NCBI GenBank assembly: GCA_905208455.1
Contig: CAJLPK010000059.1
Location: 1-10,117 of the forward strand
Length of the DNA: 10,117 nt
DNA from: an uncultured Bacillota bacterium
GTDB taxonomy: Bacteria > Bacillota > Clostridia > Christensenellales > QAND01
Reading direction: 5' to 3'
The notes beneath the pieces are model-generated. The model was given only the letters and a program-made list of their open reading frames with translations, did no database searches and was not told the DNA's origin. Numbering within the stretch: the first letter of the stretch is position 1; each line of letters starts with the position of its first letter. Positions 1 through 5,465 of the stretch are shown here, piece after piece. The translations under genes and the position numbers were made by a program.

Positions 1-74
1 TGCCCGCCATGCGTTTTTTGCAGCAGCATTGCCACCTGCTTTTTGTCGTTTTTCCATTCGCTTTGCTTTGTCAT
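1..74 (-). CDS. 5' end of an unidentified early gene (partial)
   Basis: An ATG start lies 8 nt past the stop of the replication initiator gene, with a GGGAG ribosome binding site in the junction. The reading frame runs off the window after 24 codons; the visible peptide starts MTKQSEWKNDKKQVAML and is lysine/glutamine-rich. It continues the early operon. In many phages a helicase loader or other replication accessory gene follows a DnaD-like initiator, but nothing in these 24 residues proves that. Function is unassigned. Confidence 0.6.
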   Translation of the reverse strand, partial: MTKQSEWKNDKKQVAMLLQKTHGG

Positions 75-82
75 GCTCTCCC

Positions 83-862
83 TCAATACTGCACCAGGCT
101 GTCCAGAAAGCTTGCTTCCGCCTGGCTCCGCTGGGCATAGTTCAGCGCGGGGTTTGTGCTGCGCTTTGCCCCGTCGTCGTAGTTCCCCTCTTTGATCTTC
201 TGCCAGTTGGCGGGCTTTAGGATCCAGTCAAACCCGCACTTCCAGCCCCCGGTTTTGCCCGTGAGAAAGCCGCTCCTGCTCACCGCCTGGAATATCGCAC
301 GGAAGTCCTCCAGTGTGTTTCCCTCTGCAAGCCGTGCCTGGATCGCTCTTTTTCGCTGGTCTGTCAAATCCTGTACCTGCGGCAGGGCGGGGCAGGTTTC
401 GTTGAACAACGCCACCACTGCCTTGTAGTTCACTCGCTCCCCTTTGGGGGGTTGGGGGGGATCTTCTTTTGTTTTGTTTTTGTTTTGTTTATTTAATGGT
501 TCCGCGTTGTGTTCGCTTTGTGTTCCGCCTTGTGTTTCAGGTTGTGTGCCGTCTTGTGTTTCGCTTTGTGTGTCATATTGGAACACAAGGCTGTTGATTG
601 TATAGACAGAACAGGACTTTCCAGCCCGTTCCCGCCAGGTGATTGCGCCGATTTGTTTCAGTTTGTTTCTTGCCCTATATACGCCCGACCTGCTTAGGCC
701 GGCTTCAAATTCAAGCATTTTAACCGGCACGGTAAATTCTCTTTGCCATCCGAAATCATTGTTGATGCCCATCAATGCGTACCAAAGCGCAATCTCGGAT
801 GCGTTCAATGAATTTATTTTCGCCAGATTACGAAACGCTCGAATCTCGCTGATATAGTTCAT
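83..862 (-). CDS. DnaD-like phage replication initiator / replisome organizer
   Basis: This 259-aa protein probably binds the phage origin and recruits the host replication machinery. Residues about 1-95 form a winged-helix-like domain (SEIALWYALM, then a recognition-helix region around LSRSGVYRARNKLKQIGAI). Residues about 98-145 are a low-complexity linker with TQ at residues 98, 102, 106, 110 and 114, followed by a basic, proline-containing stretch. Residues about 148-235 are the conserved tail with a sequence close to FDWILKPANWQKIKEGNYD, typical of Firmicutes phage replication proteins of the DnaD group. The ATG has an AAGGGGG ribosome binding site overlapping the SSB stop region. The gene body contains the candidate origin (iterons 507-571). 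The family call rests on domain architecture recognised by eye, not on a search. Confidence 0.8.
   Translation of the reverse strand: MNYISEIRAFRNLAKINSLNASEIALWYALMGINNDFGWQREFTVPVKMLEFEAGLSRSGVYRARNKLKQIGAITWRERAGKSCSVYTINSLVFQYDTQSETQDGTQPETQGGTQSEHNAEPLNKQNKNKTKEDPPQPPKGERVNYKAVVALFNETCPALPQVQDLTDQRKRAIQARLAEGNTLEDFRAIFQAVSRSGFLTGKTGGWKCGFDWILKPANWQKIKEGNYDDGAKRSTNPALNYAQRSQAEASFLDSLVQY
464..497. other. AT-rich tract, possible DNA unwinding element
   Basis: An almost pure T run interrupted by single G residues (A-rich on the minus strand) sits directly beside the iterons. On its other side, two G tracts of six to seven (446-460) are separated by TT. The minus strand encodes the Lys/Asn/Gln-rich linker and a PPQPP segment. 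An easily melted tract next to iterons is the usual origin layout. The role is inferred from position and composition. Confidence 0.4.
507..588 (-). repeat. 12-bp-spaced iterons, candidate intragenic replication origin
   Basis: Six copies of ACACAA (minus strand; TTGTGT on plus) begin at plus positions 507, 518, 530, 542, 554 and 566, giving spacings of 11, 12, 12, 12 and 12. An inverted copy lies at 583-588. The repeats encode the TQ-rich linker of the initiator. The last copy is shifted by 1 nt, so it codes for HN instead of TQ while the DNA motif is kept. A T-rich tract (464-497) lies just beside them. Origins inside initiator genes are well known in lambda and in lactococcal and streptococcal phages. 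Confidence 0.6.
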
Positions 863-873
863 TTTCTGCCCCC

Positions 874-1245
874 TTAGAACGGCAGCTCGTTGTCCGTTAT
901 CTCTTCATATGCCGGGGCTTGGGTTTCTACCTTGCGGCTCAAAAACTCCACCTCGTCCGCAATGAGCTCCGTCACCGTGCGCTTGTGCCCCTGCTTGTCC
1001 TCGTAGCTGCGGTTCTGAAGGCTGCCGTGCACCCCTGCCTTGCTGCCCTTTGTCAGGTACTTTGCGCAGTTGTCCGCTAGGCCCCGCCAGCACACGACGT
1101 TGAAAAAGTCCGCTGACTTTGCCCCGCTTTGGTCTGTATACCGTCGTTGCACCGCAAGGGTGAACGTACACACCGGTATGCCGCTTTGTGTCTGCCGCAT
1201 GTCCGGGTCTTTGGTCAGGTTCCCGATCAGCGTTGCTCTGTTCAT
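874..1245 (-). CDS. ssb: Single-stranded DNA-binding protein
   Basis: This 123-aa SSB has one N-terminal OB fold. The opening MNRATLIGNLTKDPDMR, the FTLAVQR strand and the segment FFNVVCWRGLADNCAKYLTKG are family hallmarks. A short linker leads to the acidic C-terminal tip EITDNELPF, the part that docks partner proteins in bacterial SSBs. At 123 aa it is shorter than chromosomal SSB (about 170 aa), as is usual for phage versions. It coats single-stranded DNA during phage replication and recombination. The ATG overlaps the stop of the preceding gene (ATGA) and has a GAGGAGG ribosome binding site inside that gene. Confidence 0.95.
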   Translation of the reverse strand: MNRATLIGNLTKDPDMRQTQSGIPVCTFTLAVQRRYTDQSGAKSADFFNVVCWRGLADNCAKYLTKGSKAGVHGSLQNRSYEDKQGHKRTVTELIADEVEFLSRKVETQAPAYEEITDNELPF

Positions 1246-1550
1246 GTTGCCTCCTCTACATAGCTGCGTCCAAACAGTCTTTTGAAATCCAAGTCCGGGT
1301 ATCGCTGTTCAAACGCTCGTTGTCCTTCTTGTTCCAGTTTCCTGCGCAAGGCCCGGTTGAAATGCACCCCGCCGCATGGGCAGTACACGGTCGGCGGCTC
1401 GTTGTGCCAGTAATGATTGAGCCATACCTTCAAGCCGTACTGCTCTGACAGCTTTCGTCTGCCCTGTCCGTAAAAGATGTGGTGCTCTTCCAGCCAGTCT
1501 GTGCGCCCGGACAGGTAGCACTCCTTTTCTGATTGCAGAATGGATTTCAT
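1242..1550 (-). CDS. HNH-like phage recombination-region protein
   Basis: A 102-aa protein starting at ATG 1550, chosen because it gives an ATGA overlap with the preceding NinB-like gene and an AGGAGG site upstream; the longer frame to 1625 would overlap that gene by about 80 nt. Visible features are C11, H23-H24, a WLNHYWHN segment with H46, H49 and N50, a CPC pair (57, 59) and a GVHFN motif. This resembles small HNH / treble-clef proteins of Firmicutes phages with an HHIF...HHN pattern, which may act like lambda NinG/Rap nucleases. The first zinc knuckle looks degraded (CYLSG where CxxC would be expected). Family membership is probable; nuclease activity is uncertain. Confidence 0.55.
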   Translation of the reverse strand: MKSILQSEKECYLSGRTDWLEEHHIFYGQGRRKLSEQYGLKVWLNHYWHNEPPTVYCPCGGVHFNRALRRKLEQEGQRAFEQRYPDLDFKRLFGRSYVEEAT

Positions 1551-2077
1551 CCCGCCTCCTGCCAGTTGTCCTTCAGCAGCGCAATCTGATCCGGCGGCCA
1601 TGTTTCCAGGCCCATCTGTTTGCACTCGTCTACAATCCCGTCGATTAAGATGGACATTTCCCTGGTGTCATATTGGGAAGAGCCCACCCAAAACCGATAG
1701 TGATAGAACGGTTTGCCGTTCAGCGCTGTCTCCCCTGCTTTTTCGTGGTACGGGAACGCCCGCTCGAACTGCTTGGTCTGATGCGCTTCCAAGCTGACCA
1801 TACCGCCCTGTCCGTAGCGTTTCAGCATCAAGAGGTATACCTCTTCCTTGCTGGTTCGCAGCGCGTCTGCGATCTCGCCGATCAGCTTCCAGCAGTATGC
1901 GTTGGCATCCAGGCTTCTTTTCTGCCGGTATTCCTTGATTTGCGCGGTATACGGCTTGTCCTTCCTGCTGAATACAAAGCTCTGGGCCGCGGGTTCATAT
2001 CCTTTTGAGATTTTCAAACACAGCCAGATCCCATCCTCCCACTTGCATTTCGCCGTTTCAAACTTCAATTCTGTCAT
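1547..2077 (-). CDS. NinB/Orf-like recombination mediator
   Basis: A 176-aa protein containing KRSLDANAYCW at residues 53-63, which matches the RSLDxNxxxW signature of the lambda NinB (Orf) family. A conserved C-terminal segment follows: FWVGSSQYDTREM and LIDGIVDECKQMGLET (about 129-159). NinB-type proteins help load annealing proteins onto SSB-coated DNA, acting as functional analogues of RecFOR. Location agrees: it sits between the exonuclease and SSB genes. The ATG has an AAGGGGG-type site and overlaps the exonuclease gene by 20 nt. The assignment comes from recognising motifs, not from a profile search. Confidence 0.65.
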   Translation of the reverse strand: MTELKFETAKCKWEDGIWLCLKISKGYEPAAQSFVFSRKDKPYTAQIKEYRQKRSLDANAYCWKLIGEIADALRTSKEEVYLLMLKRYGQGGMVSLEAHQTKQFERAFPYHEKAGETALNGKPFYHYRFWVGSSQYDTREMSILIDGIVDECKQMGLETWPPDQIALLKDNWQEAG

Positions 2078-2615
2078 TCGGCCACACCCCCTTCTTCAGA
2101 CAGTTCGCCAAATATCTAAGCCGAGGTAAATACTCCTTTTTTATGAACTCTGCATCATAGGCCACAAAGTGTCTTGTGATCCGTGCTTTGTCTATGGCAC
2201 AAAAGTAGTTCTTGTAATCCTCTTCTGTGAGGTGATATGCATCAATCTCCAATGGTTTGTTAGCAGCGTACATTTCCACCTGTGCCTGCCGCCAGTAAGC
2301 GGTCGATACGCAGAACGGTTCTTTCCTGTAGGTTTTCACTTCATGGATGATGCGTTCATCCTCTCCGTCTAAATTGACACGCAGGCAGAGCGTTGGAATT
2401 TTAATTTGTCTATCCCGTGCCATAATGCCCAGTGCATCCAATATACGGTGCTCATACATCGTGCCTGCCTGCATGGGTACTGTATGGAGGTTGATTTTTG
2501 TGAGCCCTAGTTTTTCCGCCCAAAAGGTCTGAAAGGTTTTGGTATGCCATTGTCCCATGATTCGGTTGGTGTCCGATGCTCCGAACCATCCCGATCTGTC
2601 TTGGCTATGGATCAT
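2058..2615 (-). CDS. YqaJ-like recombination exonuclease
   Basis: A 185-aa nuclease of the YqaJ / lambda-exonuclease group (PD-(D/E)XK fold). Visible signatures are RSGWFGASDTNRIM (7-20), a catalytic-type Glu in GTMYEH (E55), D83 in NLDG, the E92-V-K94 pair in IIHEVKTYR, and YWRQAQVEMYAA (108-118) with the conserved glutamines. All expected active-site residues are present, so it is probably active. Such enzymes resect one strand of double-stranded DNA ends and hand the tail to a partner annealing protein, here the adjacent Sak3-like protein. The ATG overlaps the annealing gene's stop (ATGA), so translation is likely coupled; the local ribosome site is weak. At 185 aa it is somewhat short for YqaJ. 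Confidence 0.85.
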   Translation of the reverse strand: MIHSQDRSGWFGASDTNRIMGQWHTKTFQTFWAEKLGLTKINLHTVPMQAGTMYEHRILDALGIMARDRQIKIPTLCLRVNLDGEDERIIHEVKTYRKEPFCVSTAYWRQAQVEMYAANKPLEIDAYHLTEEDYKNYFCAIDKARITRHFVAYDAEFIKKEYLPRLRYLANCLKKGVWPNDRIEV

Positions 2616-3259
2616 AGCTTTCTCAAGCTTCGTTCCATCTGACTCAGCGTGGTAAAGTAGGAAAAATATCCCCGAAGGGTATCACCATCCGCTATACCGA
2701 TCTTCTGTGCTAAATCATCCAGAGAAAATCCAGTTTGCTGCATCTTTGCCGTAACGAGTTCCTCGATTCTCTTTTTGATGACCAATAGCGAGTGTTTGTT
2801 TTTGTTTGTCTGGAACTCGTCTACCTCGTCCTGTTCCCCTTCCTCGCTTTTTACCCACAGATGAAACCCAAGTCCAGTATGGATCGCAATACATTTGACA
2901 AACAGCCTTGTTTGGGCGTTCCATACGCGTTGTTGTGTTAGGCTGTTATCCTTGACAGGGGTTTTCCCGTTCATCAAAGGCCCTCGAAATTCCCATGTGT
3001 TGTCATCTACGTGTACGGTAACGCCGACCTCATAGCAACGGTTCGTAGGATCGCCCTCTTTCCCGCCGCCAAAGACCTGATCGCTCATAAACAGTGAACT
3101 TCCGTGTTCGTTGACCATCGGCTCAAAGTACACTGTTTCAGCGCCGTGCTCGTGCAACAGCTCCACGCACTTGGCCCAGTTTAGGTAATCCATGCCGTCA
3201 CGTTTTTTACAGTATTTCGTTACGTCTACCTTGACCAATTCACTGTACGGTTTCAGCAT
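2612..3259 (-). CDS. Sak3-like (DUF1071) single-strand annealing protein
   Basis: A 215-aa protein. Recognisable elements are MDYLNWAKCVELLHEHG near the N-terminus, a beta-rich core with EVGVTVHVDDNTWEFRGPLM, and RLFVKCIAIHTGLGFHLW, which corresponds to the R-LVKA-A-HGLGL motif of DUF1071/Sak3 phage proteins. Such proteins anneal complementary single strands, and together with the downstream YqaJ-like exonuclease this forms a two-component recombinase. Start 3259 is preferred over the in-frame ATG at 3292 because GAGAGGAG lies 9 nt upstream of it and because 3292 falls deep inside the small zinc-finger gene. The C-terminal 70 residues are helical, with a charged linker (SEEGEQDEVDEF) before them. 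Confidence 0.7.
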   Translation of the reverse strand: MLKPYSELVKVDVTKYCKKRDGMDYLNWAKCVELLHEHGAETVYFEPMVNEHGSSLFMSDQVFGGGKEGDPTNRCYEVGVTVHVDDNTWEFRGPLMNGKTPVKDNSLTQQRVWNAQTRLFVKCIAIHTGLGFHLWVKSEEGEQDEVDEFQTNKNKHSLLVIKKRIEELVTAKMQQTGFSLDDLAQKIGIADGDTLRGYFSYFTTLSQMERSLRKL

Positions 3260-3371
3260 GCTGTTTCTCCTCTCTGCATTTTGGACATACATACAAGCCC
3301 TCTTCTGTCCTTACTGCCTGTTCGGTCTGTGCATGGCACACATCGCATTCTATCCAGCATTCAAGCCACAT
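3240..3371 (-). CDS. 43-aa zinc-knuckle protein
   Basis: A small gene between the annealing protein and the 116-aa zinc-ribbon gene. The ATG is preceded by GGGGGAAGGAC. The protein contains CDVC (9-12) and CPKC (29-32), a CX2C-X16-CX2C pattern able to bind one zinc ion, with the usual aromatic-hydrophobic LYV before the second pair. It overlaps the stop of the upstream gene by 11 nt and the annealing gene start by 20 nt in a different frame, filling what would otherwise be a 100-nt gap in the operon. Function is unknown; small zinc-finger proteins are common in phage early regions. Confidence 0.7.
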   Translation of the reverse strand: MWLECWIECDVCHAQTEQAVRTEEGLYVCPKCREEKQHAETVQ

Positions 3372-3711
3372 GTCCTTCCCCCCATTCGTCCAGTACCACC
3401 CGCATGTCCGTCAGGTTGTCCTCTATCGCGCTTTCTTCGTCCCCCAGCACGTCCTGCAAAAGGTCGTACAAGGTATCCATATCCCGCCGTGTCAATCCGC
3501 GCTGTTCCATCGCGTGGAACCGCGTTTGTATCGTTTCCACGGTGTCCTGCTCCGCCTGTGCTTTGGCTTCCGCCTCTGCACAGTCTAAGCACAGCATGTC
3601 CAGCCCGGTAAAGTACGCTGTGTCTCCCTCGTCCAGCTCTGCGCCGCATTTGTCGCACTGCCGCACGTTTGCCTGGATGCGTTCCCCAAACGGGTCATTC
3701 CATATCGCCAT
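3361..3711 (-). CDS. Small zinc-ribbon phage protein with helical tail
   Basis: A 116-aa protein with CDKC (19-22) and CLDC (41-44), a CX2C-X18-CX2C zinc ribbon. A charged helical region follows (about 45-110: AEAEAKAQAEQ and onward) and may form a coiled coil. The ATG at 3711 is chosen over the in-frame ATG at 3729 because GGGAGG lies at good spacing before it. It overlaps the hexapeptide-repeat gene by 17 nt. No catalytic motif is visible. It could be a DNA-binding or protein-binding accessory factor; the function is unassigned. Confidence 0.75.
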   Translation of the reverse strand: MAIWNDPFGERIQANVRQCDKCGAELDEGDTAYFTGLDMLCLDCAEAEAKAQAEQDTVETIQTRFHAMEQRGLTRRDMDTLYDLLQDVLGDEESAIEDNLTDMRVVLDEWGEGHVA

Positions 3712-4246
3712 GGTGTTCCTCCCATTCATGCGCCAATATCTTTTGGGCCAGCTCGCCTGCCATCAAATACGTTTGTTCATGAATGGTGCCCCCGTGGGTT
3801 TCCCTGACCTTGCGTTGGAAAGCCTCCAGACTCCCAAAAAAGCAGCCCGCGCGCACAAAGTATCCTTCTTGCGCTTTGAAAAAATATGCTTTCCTGCTTG
3901 CGCTTCCAATCCTGTCAAACGCTGTGTATATGCTGTCTGTCAGTCCTTCATGGCTGCACCACTTGCCAAAGCTGCACCACTCGCCAAAGCTGCACCACTC
4001 GCCAAAGCTGCAACACTTGCCAAAGCTGCACCACTCGCCAAAGCTGCAACACTTGCCAAAGATACAATGCGCGCCAAAGCTGCAATGCTCGCCAAAATTG
4101 CAAAATGCGTCAAAGATACAGCCATCGTCAAACGCACAGCGTGCCGGGAAATCCTGGATCAACTGATAATCGCCGCGCGGGCATATGATATTTCCGTTTT
4201 CGTCTCTCTCGAACTTCTTAAGATCCTCTTCTGTATATCTTTTCAC
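3695..4246 (-). CDS. Cysteine-ladder hexapeptide-repeat phage protein
   Basis: A 183-aa protein with a GTG start (AGGAG lies 8 nt upstream; ORFs beginning further upstream would clash with the previous gene). Residues 37-98 are ten to eleven six-residue repeats of the type C-S-F-G-x-x, with Cys at 37, 43, 49, 55, 61, 67, 73, 79, 85, 91 and 97. Six-residue periodicity with an aromatic-Gly step suggests a left-handed beta-helix-like solenoid carrying a stacked cysteine ladder. Flanking parts are an N-terminal RDENGNIICPRGDYQLI and a C-terminal globular segment (YFFKAQEGYFVRAGCFFGSLEAF, then ETHGG and helices). Similar proteins are known to me as hypothetical proteins in Firmicutes phages; I know of no assigned function. 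Metal binding or redox chemistry is only a possibility. Confidence 0.8.
   Translation of the reverse strand: MKRYTEEDLKKFERDENGNIICPRGDYQLIQDFPARCAFDDGCIFDAFCNFGEHCSFGAHCIFGKCCSFGEWCSFGKCCSFGEWCSFGEWCSFGKWCSHEGLTDSIYTAFDRIGSASRKAYFFKAQEGYFVRAGCFFGSLEAFQRKVRETHGGTIHEQTYLMAGELAQKILAHEWEEHHGDME
3953..4132 (-). repeat. Ten tandem 18-bp coding repeats
   Basis: Consecutive 18-bp units (plus-strand form GCTGCACCACTCGCCAAA) run from 3953 to 4132 inside the hexapeptide-repeat gene. The first six units (3953-4060) differ from each other at only one or two positions. The next four (4061-4132) are diverged. The near-identical block is at the C-terminal side of the repeat domain, suggesting recent expansion by slippage or unequal exchange. 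Confidence 0.9.
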
Positions 4247-4350
4247 TTGCGTGTTCTCCTTTTCTGTGCTATACTTTCAATAGATACAATCTCTTTGCCG
4301 CGTTTTGCAGCTTCTGTTGCTTGCGCGGCTTTTCTTTTGTCCGTTTTCAT
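4243..4350 (-). CDS. 35-aa basic peptide (small ORF)
   Basis: ATG 4350 overlaps the stop of the preceding membrane ORF (ATGA), and its own TGA overlaps the GTG start of the hexapeptide-repeat gene (GTGA). The peptide is strongly basic with an Ala/Lys helix (KRKAAQATEAAKRGKE) and a KRRTRK end. The upstream ribosome site is poor (GGTGATGAG). The case for a real gene is the exact stop/start coupling on both sides; function is unknown. It might serve mainly to keep ribosomes on the message for the next gene. Confidence 0.4.
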   Translation of the reverse strand: MKTDKRKAAQATEAAKRGKEIVSIESIAQKRRTRK

Positions 4351-4466
4351 CTCATCACCGCCCATACCGTCCATGCCATCCAGCGAAACAGGGTAAATCC
4401 CATCGCCGTGCCTGCAAAAATCCAGTAGAACCAGGCGTCGCTGTATGTCTCAATCCTGCGTTTCAT
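4347..4466 (-). CDS. 39-aa single-span membrane peptide (small ORF)
   Basis: It starts at ATG 4466 sharing an A with the upstream stop (TGATG), with AAAGGGCAGG before it. The peptide has a short charged N-terminus (MKRRIETYSD) and then about 27 hydrophobic, tryptophan-rich residues (AWFYWIFAGTAMGFTLF and onward), so it is probably one transmembrane helix. Its stop overlaps the next start. Function is unknown. The same frame extends up to 4649, but the longer N-terminus would overlap the preceding small ORF entirely and is low-complexity, so the short form is preferred. Confidence 0.5.
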   Translation of the reverse strand: MKRRIETYSDAWFYWIFAGTAMGFTLFRWMAWTVWAVMR

Positions 4467-4609
4467 CACACCTGCCCTTTCTTTTTGTTTGCTTCCCGCA
4501 GGTATCCTTGGATCTGTTTGTCCCTGCCGTATTGTGTGTTCGCTTTGTTCTGTGGTATCCTGATCCGTTTTTGCTTTGGTTTCGGATCGTAATATTCGTA
4601 GCTTGCCAT
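4466..4609 (-). CDS. 47-aa basic small protein
   Basis: The ATG is preceded by GGGAAAGGGAAC and lies just downstream (in transcript sense) of a long inverted repeat. The protein begins MASYEYYDPKPKQKR and is rich in Lys, Arg, Gln and Asn with no hydrophobic core, suggesting a nucleic-acid-binding or partly disordered peptide. Its TGA overlaps the next ATG. It is the first ORF after the hairpin, so the hairpin's closing arm sits next to its ribosome site. No family is recognised. Confidence 0.5.
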   Translation of the reverse strand: MASYEYYDPKPKQKRIRIPQNKANTQYGRDKQIQGYLREANKKKGQV

Positions 4610-4622
4610 TGTTCCCTTTCCC

Positions 4623-4737
4623 GAAAGCCCGCCTTGCGCGGCACTCCATATATATAGGTGTCTGGATTTGCCTTAGTCAGACGTTTGTTTTTTGTTGGTA
4701 TCTTGCAGGGTCGGAGTGCCGCTTAAGGCAGGCTCTC
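4623..4737 (-). promoter_or_regulatory. Long imperfect inverted repeat, possible RNA leader or attenuator
   Basis: Arms 4623-4647 and 4713-4737 pair at 21 of 25 positions with a 65-nt loop. Inside the loop is a second short stem (4660-4664 with 4678-4682, GTCTG/CAGAC). In the transcript the element follows the stop of the HTH/zinc-ribbon gene and ends just before the ribosome site of the 47-aa ORF. The loop also holds CTGACT and TATATA about 18 nt apart on the minus strand, a weak promoter-like pair. No T run follows, so it is not an ordinary terminator. Confidence 0.5.
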
Positions 4738-4746
4738 GTTTTGCTG

Positions 4747-5256
4747 TCATGCGCTCAGCTCGCAGCTGCATTGCGTACCGTTTTCTACCGGCGCGCCGCA
4801 ATGCGGGCAGATGGTACGTGGATGGTTTCGTTGCGCGCGTTTCAACCGCCGTTCATACCGCGCTTGCGTGCGCCGTACCATGTCCAAAAACCATTGCTGT
4901 GCCGTTGTGTAACCAAGTTCTTGCAGCATTTGCGGTTCCAGCCACTTGCAACACCATTCAGGCACACGGAAGGTCGCTTTGCGCTTAATCCTATGCCCGT
5001 CCTTCTTGGCGGTCTTAGACGCGCTCGCACCGTCCAGACAGTGGATCAAGTCGATTTCCGGTTCCGTGTACAGGTCGAGCGGCTTGCATCCCATGGCTTG
5101 GCACATCGCACGTAACTGGTTTACCGTCGGCAATGCCGCGCCGGTCTCGATTTTGGAATATGCAGGCTTGTCCAGCTTTATGCCGCTTTGCCCGATGATC
5201 TCCACCAGTGCCTTTTGTGTCAGCCCGCATGCTGTTCTTGTTTCTTTGATTTTCAT
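4747..5256 (-). CDS. XRE-family HTH regulator with C-terminal zinc ribbon
   Basis: A 169-aa protein. Residues about 1-65 are a Cro/C1-type helix-turn-helix (RTACGLTQKALVEIIG, AYSKIETGAALPTVNQL, and the tail MGCKPLDLY). A basic middle (KTAKKDGHRIKRKATFRV) follows, then a helical part (100-145). The end has CPHC (150-153) and CSC (163-165), a compact zinc ribbon. The start overlaps the stop of the excisionase-like gene (ATGA). An HTH plus zinc ribbon suggests a DNA-binding early regulator with two contact modules. It stands last in the regulatory block, just before the possible leader element, so it may control entry into the replication genes; that role is inference. Confidence 0.75.
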   Translation of the reverse strand: MKIKETRTACGLTQKALVEIIGQSGIKLDKPAYSKIETGAALPTVNQLRAMCQAMGCKPLDLYTEPEIDLIHCLDGASASKTAKKDGHRIKRKATFRVPEWCCKWLEPQMLQELGYTTAQQWFLDMVRRTQARYERRLKRAQRNHPRTICPHCGAPVENGTQCSCELSA

Positions 5257-5465
5257 GCGCCTTTCAGCCTTTCAAAATGTGTCACTACGGCAGGCTTCCA
5301 AAACTTTGTTCTTTTCCCTACCGTTACAGGGCCTAGATAATCGATACTTTCCCTATCTTTCTTTGCCTGCATCCTAAGCGCCTGCGCATCGCATTCAAGA
5401 AAATCTGCCAGCTGTTCCACTGTGATCCAATCTGTTGGTATGGCCTTGATTTCCTCTAATGTCAT
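5253..5465 (-). CDS. Excisionase-like small HTH protein
   Basis: A 70-aa protein from ATG 5465, chosen for its ATGA overlap with the preceding regulator; the longer frame to 5543 would lie inside that gene. The segment DWITVEQLADFLECDAQALR is a MerR/AlpA-type helix-turn-helix, followed by a wing with VTVGKRTKFWKPAV and a final helix. Small early proteins of this build act as excisionases or transcription activators. The integrase is far away at 8993-10000, which does not exclude an excision role. Assignment as excisionase is plausible but unproven. Confidence 0.6.
   Translation of the reverse strand: MTLEEIKAIPTDWITVEQLADFLECDAQALRMQAKKDRESIDYLGPVTVGKRTKFWKPAVVTHFERLKGA

Noticed and set aside
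446..460. Possible G-quadruplex from two G tracts
   Set aside because: Only two long tracts with one short TT spacer are present. Quadruplex folding is possible on paper but not supported beyond being next to the candidate origin.
1188..1448. Plus-strand frames opposite SSB and the HNH-like gene
   Set aside because: They are shadow frames of confident minus-strand genes.
3953..4132. CRISPR-like array
   Set aside because: The 18-bp units are contiguous with no spacers and are coding repeats in frame with a protein.
3281..4396. A 371-codon plus-strand open frame opposite the zinc-ribbon and hexapeptide-repeat genes
   Set aside because: Its sequence is the antisense of the 18-bp repeats (repeating AKAAPL pattern), it lacks a ribosome site, and it lies opposite well-supported genes.
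4347..4649. 100-aa version of the small membrane ORF
   Set aside because: The extra N-terminal 61 codons coincide with the 47-aa ORF in another frame and are low-complexity. The stop/start coupling at 4466 supports the short form.
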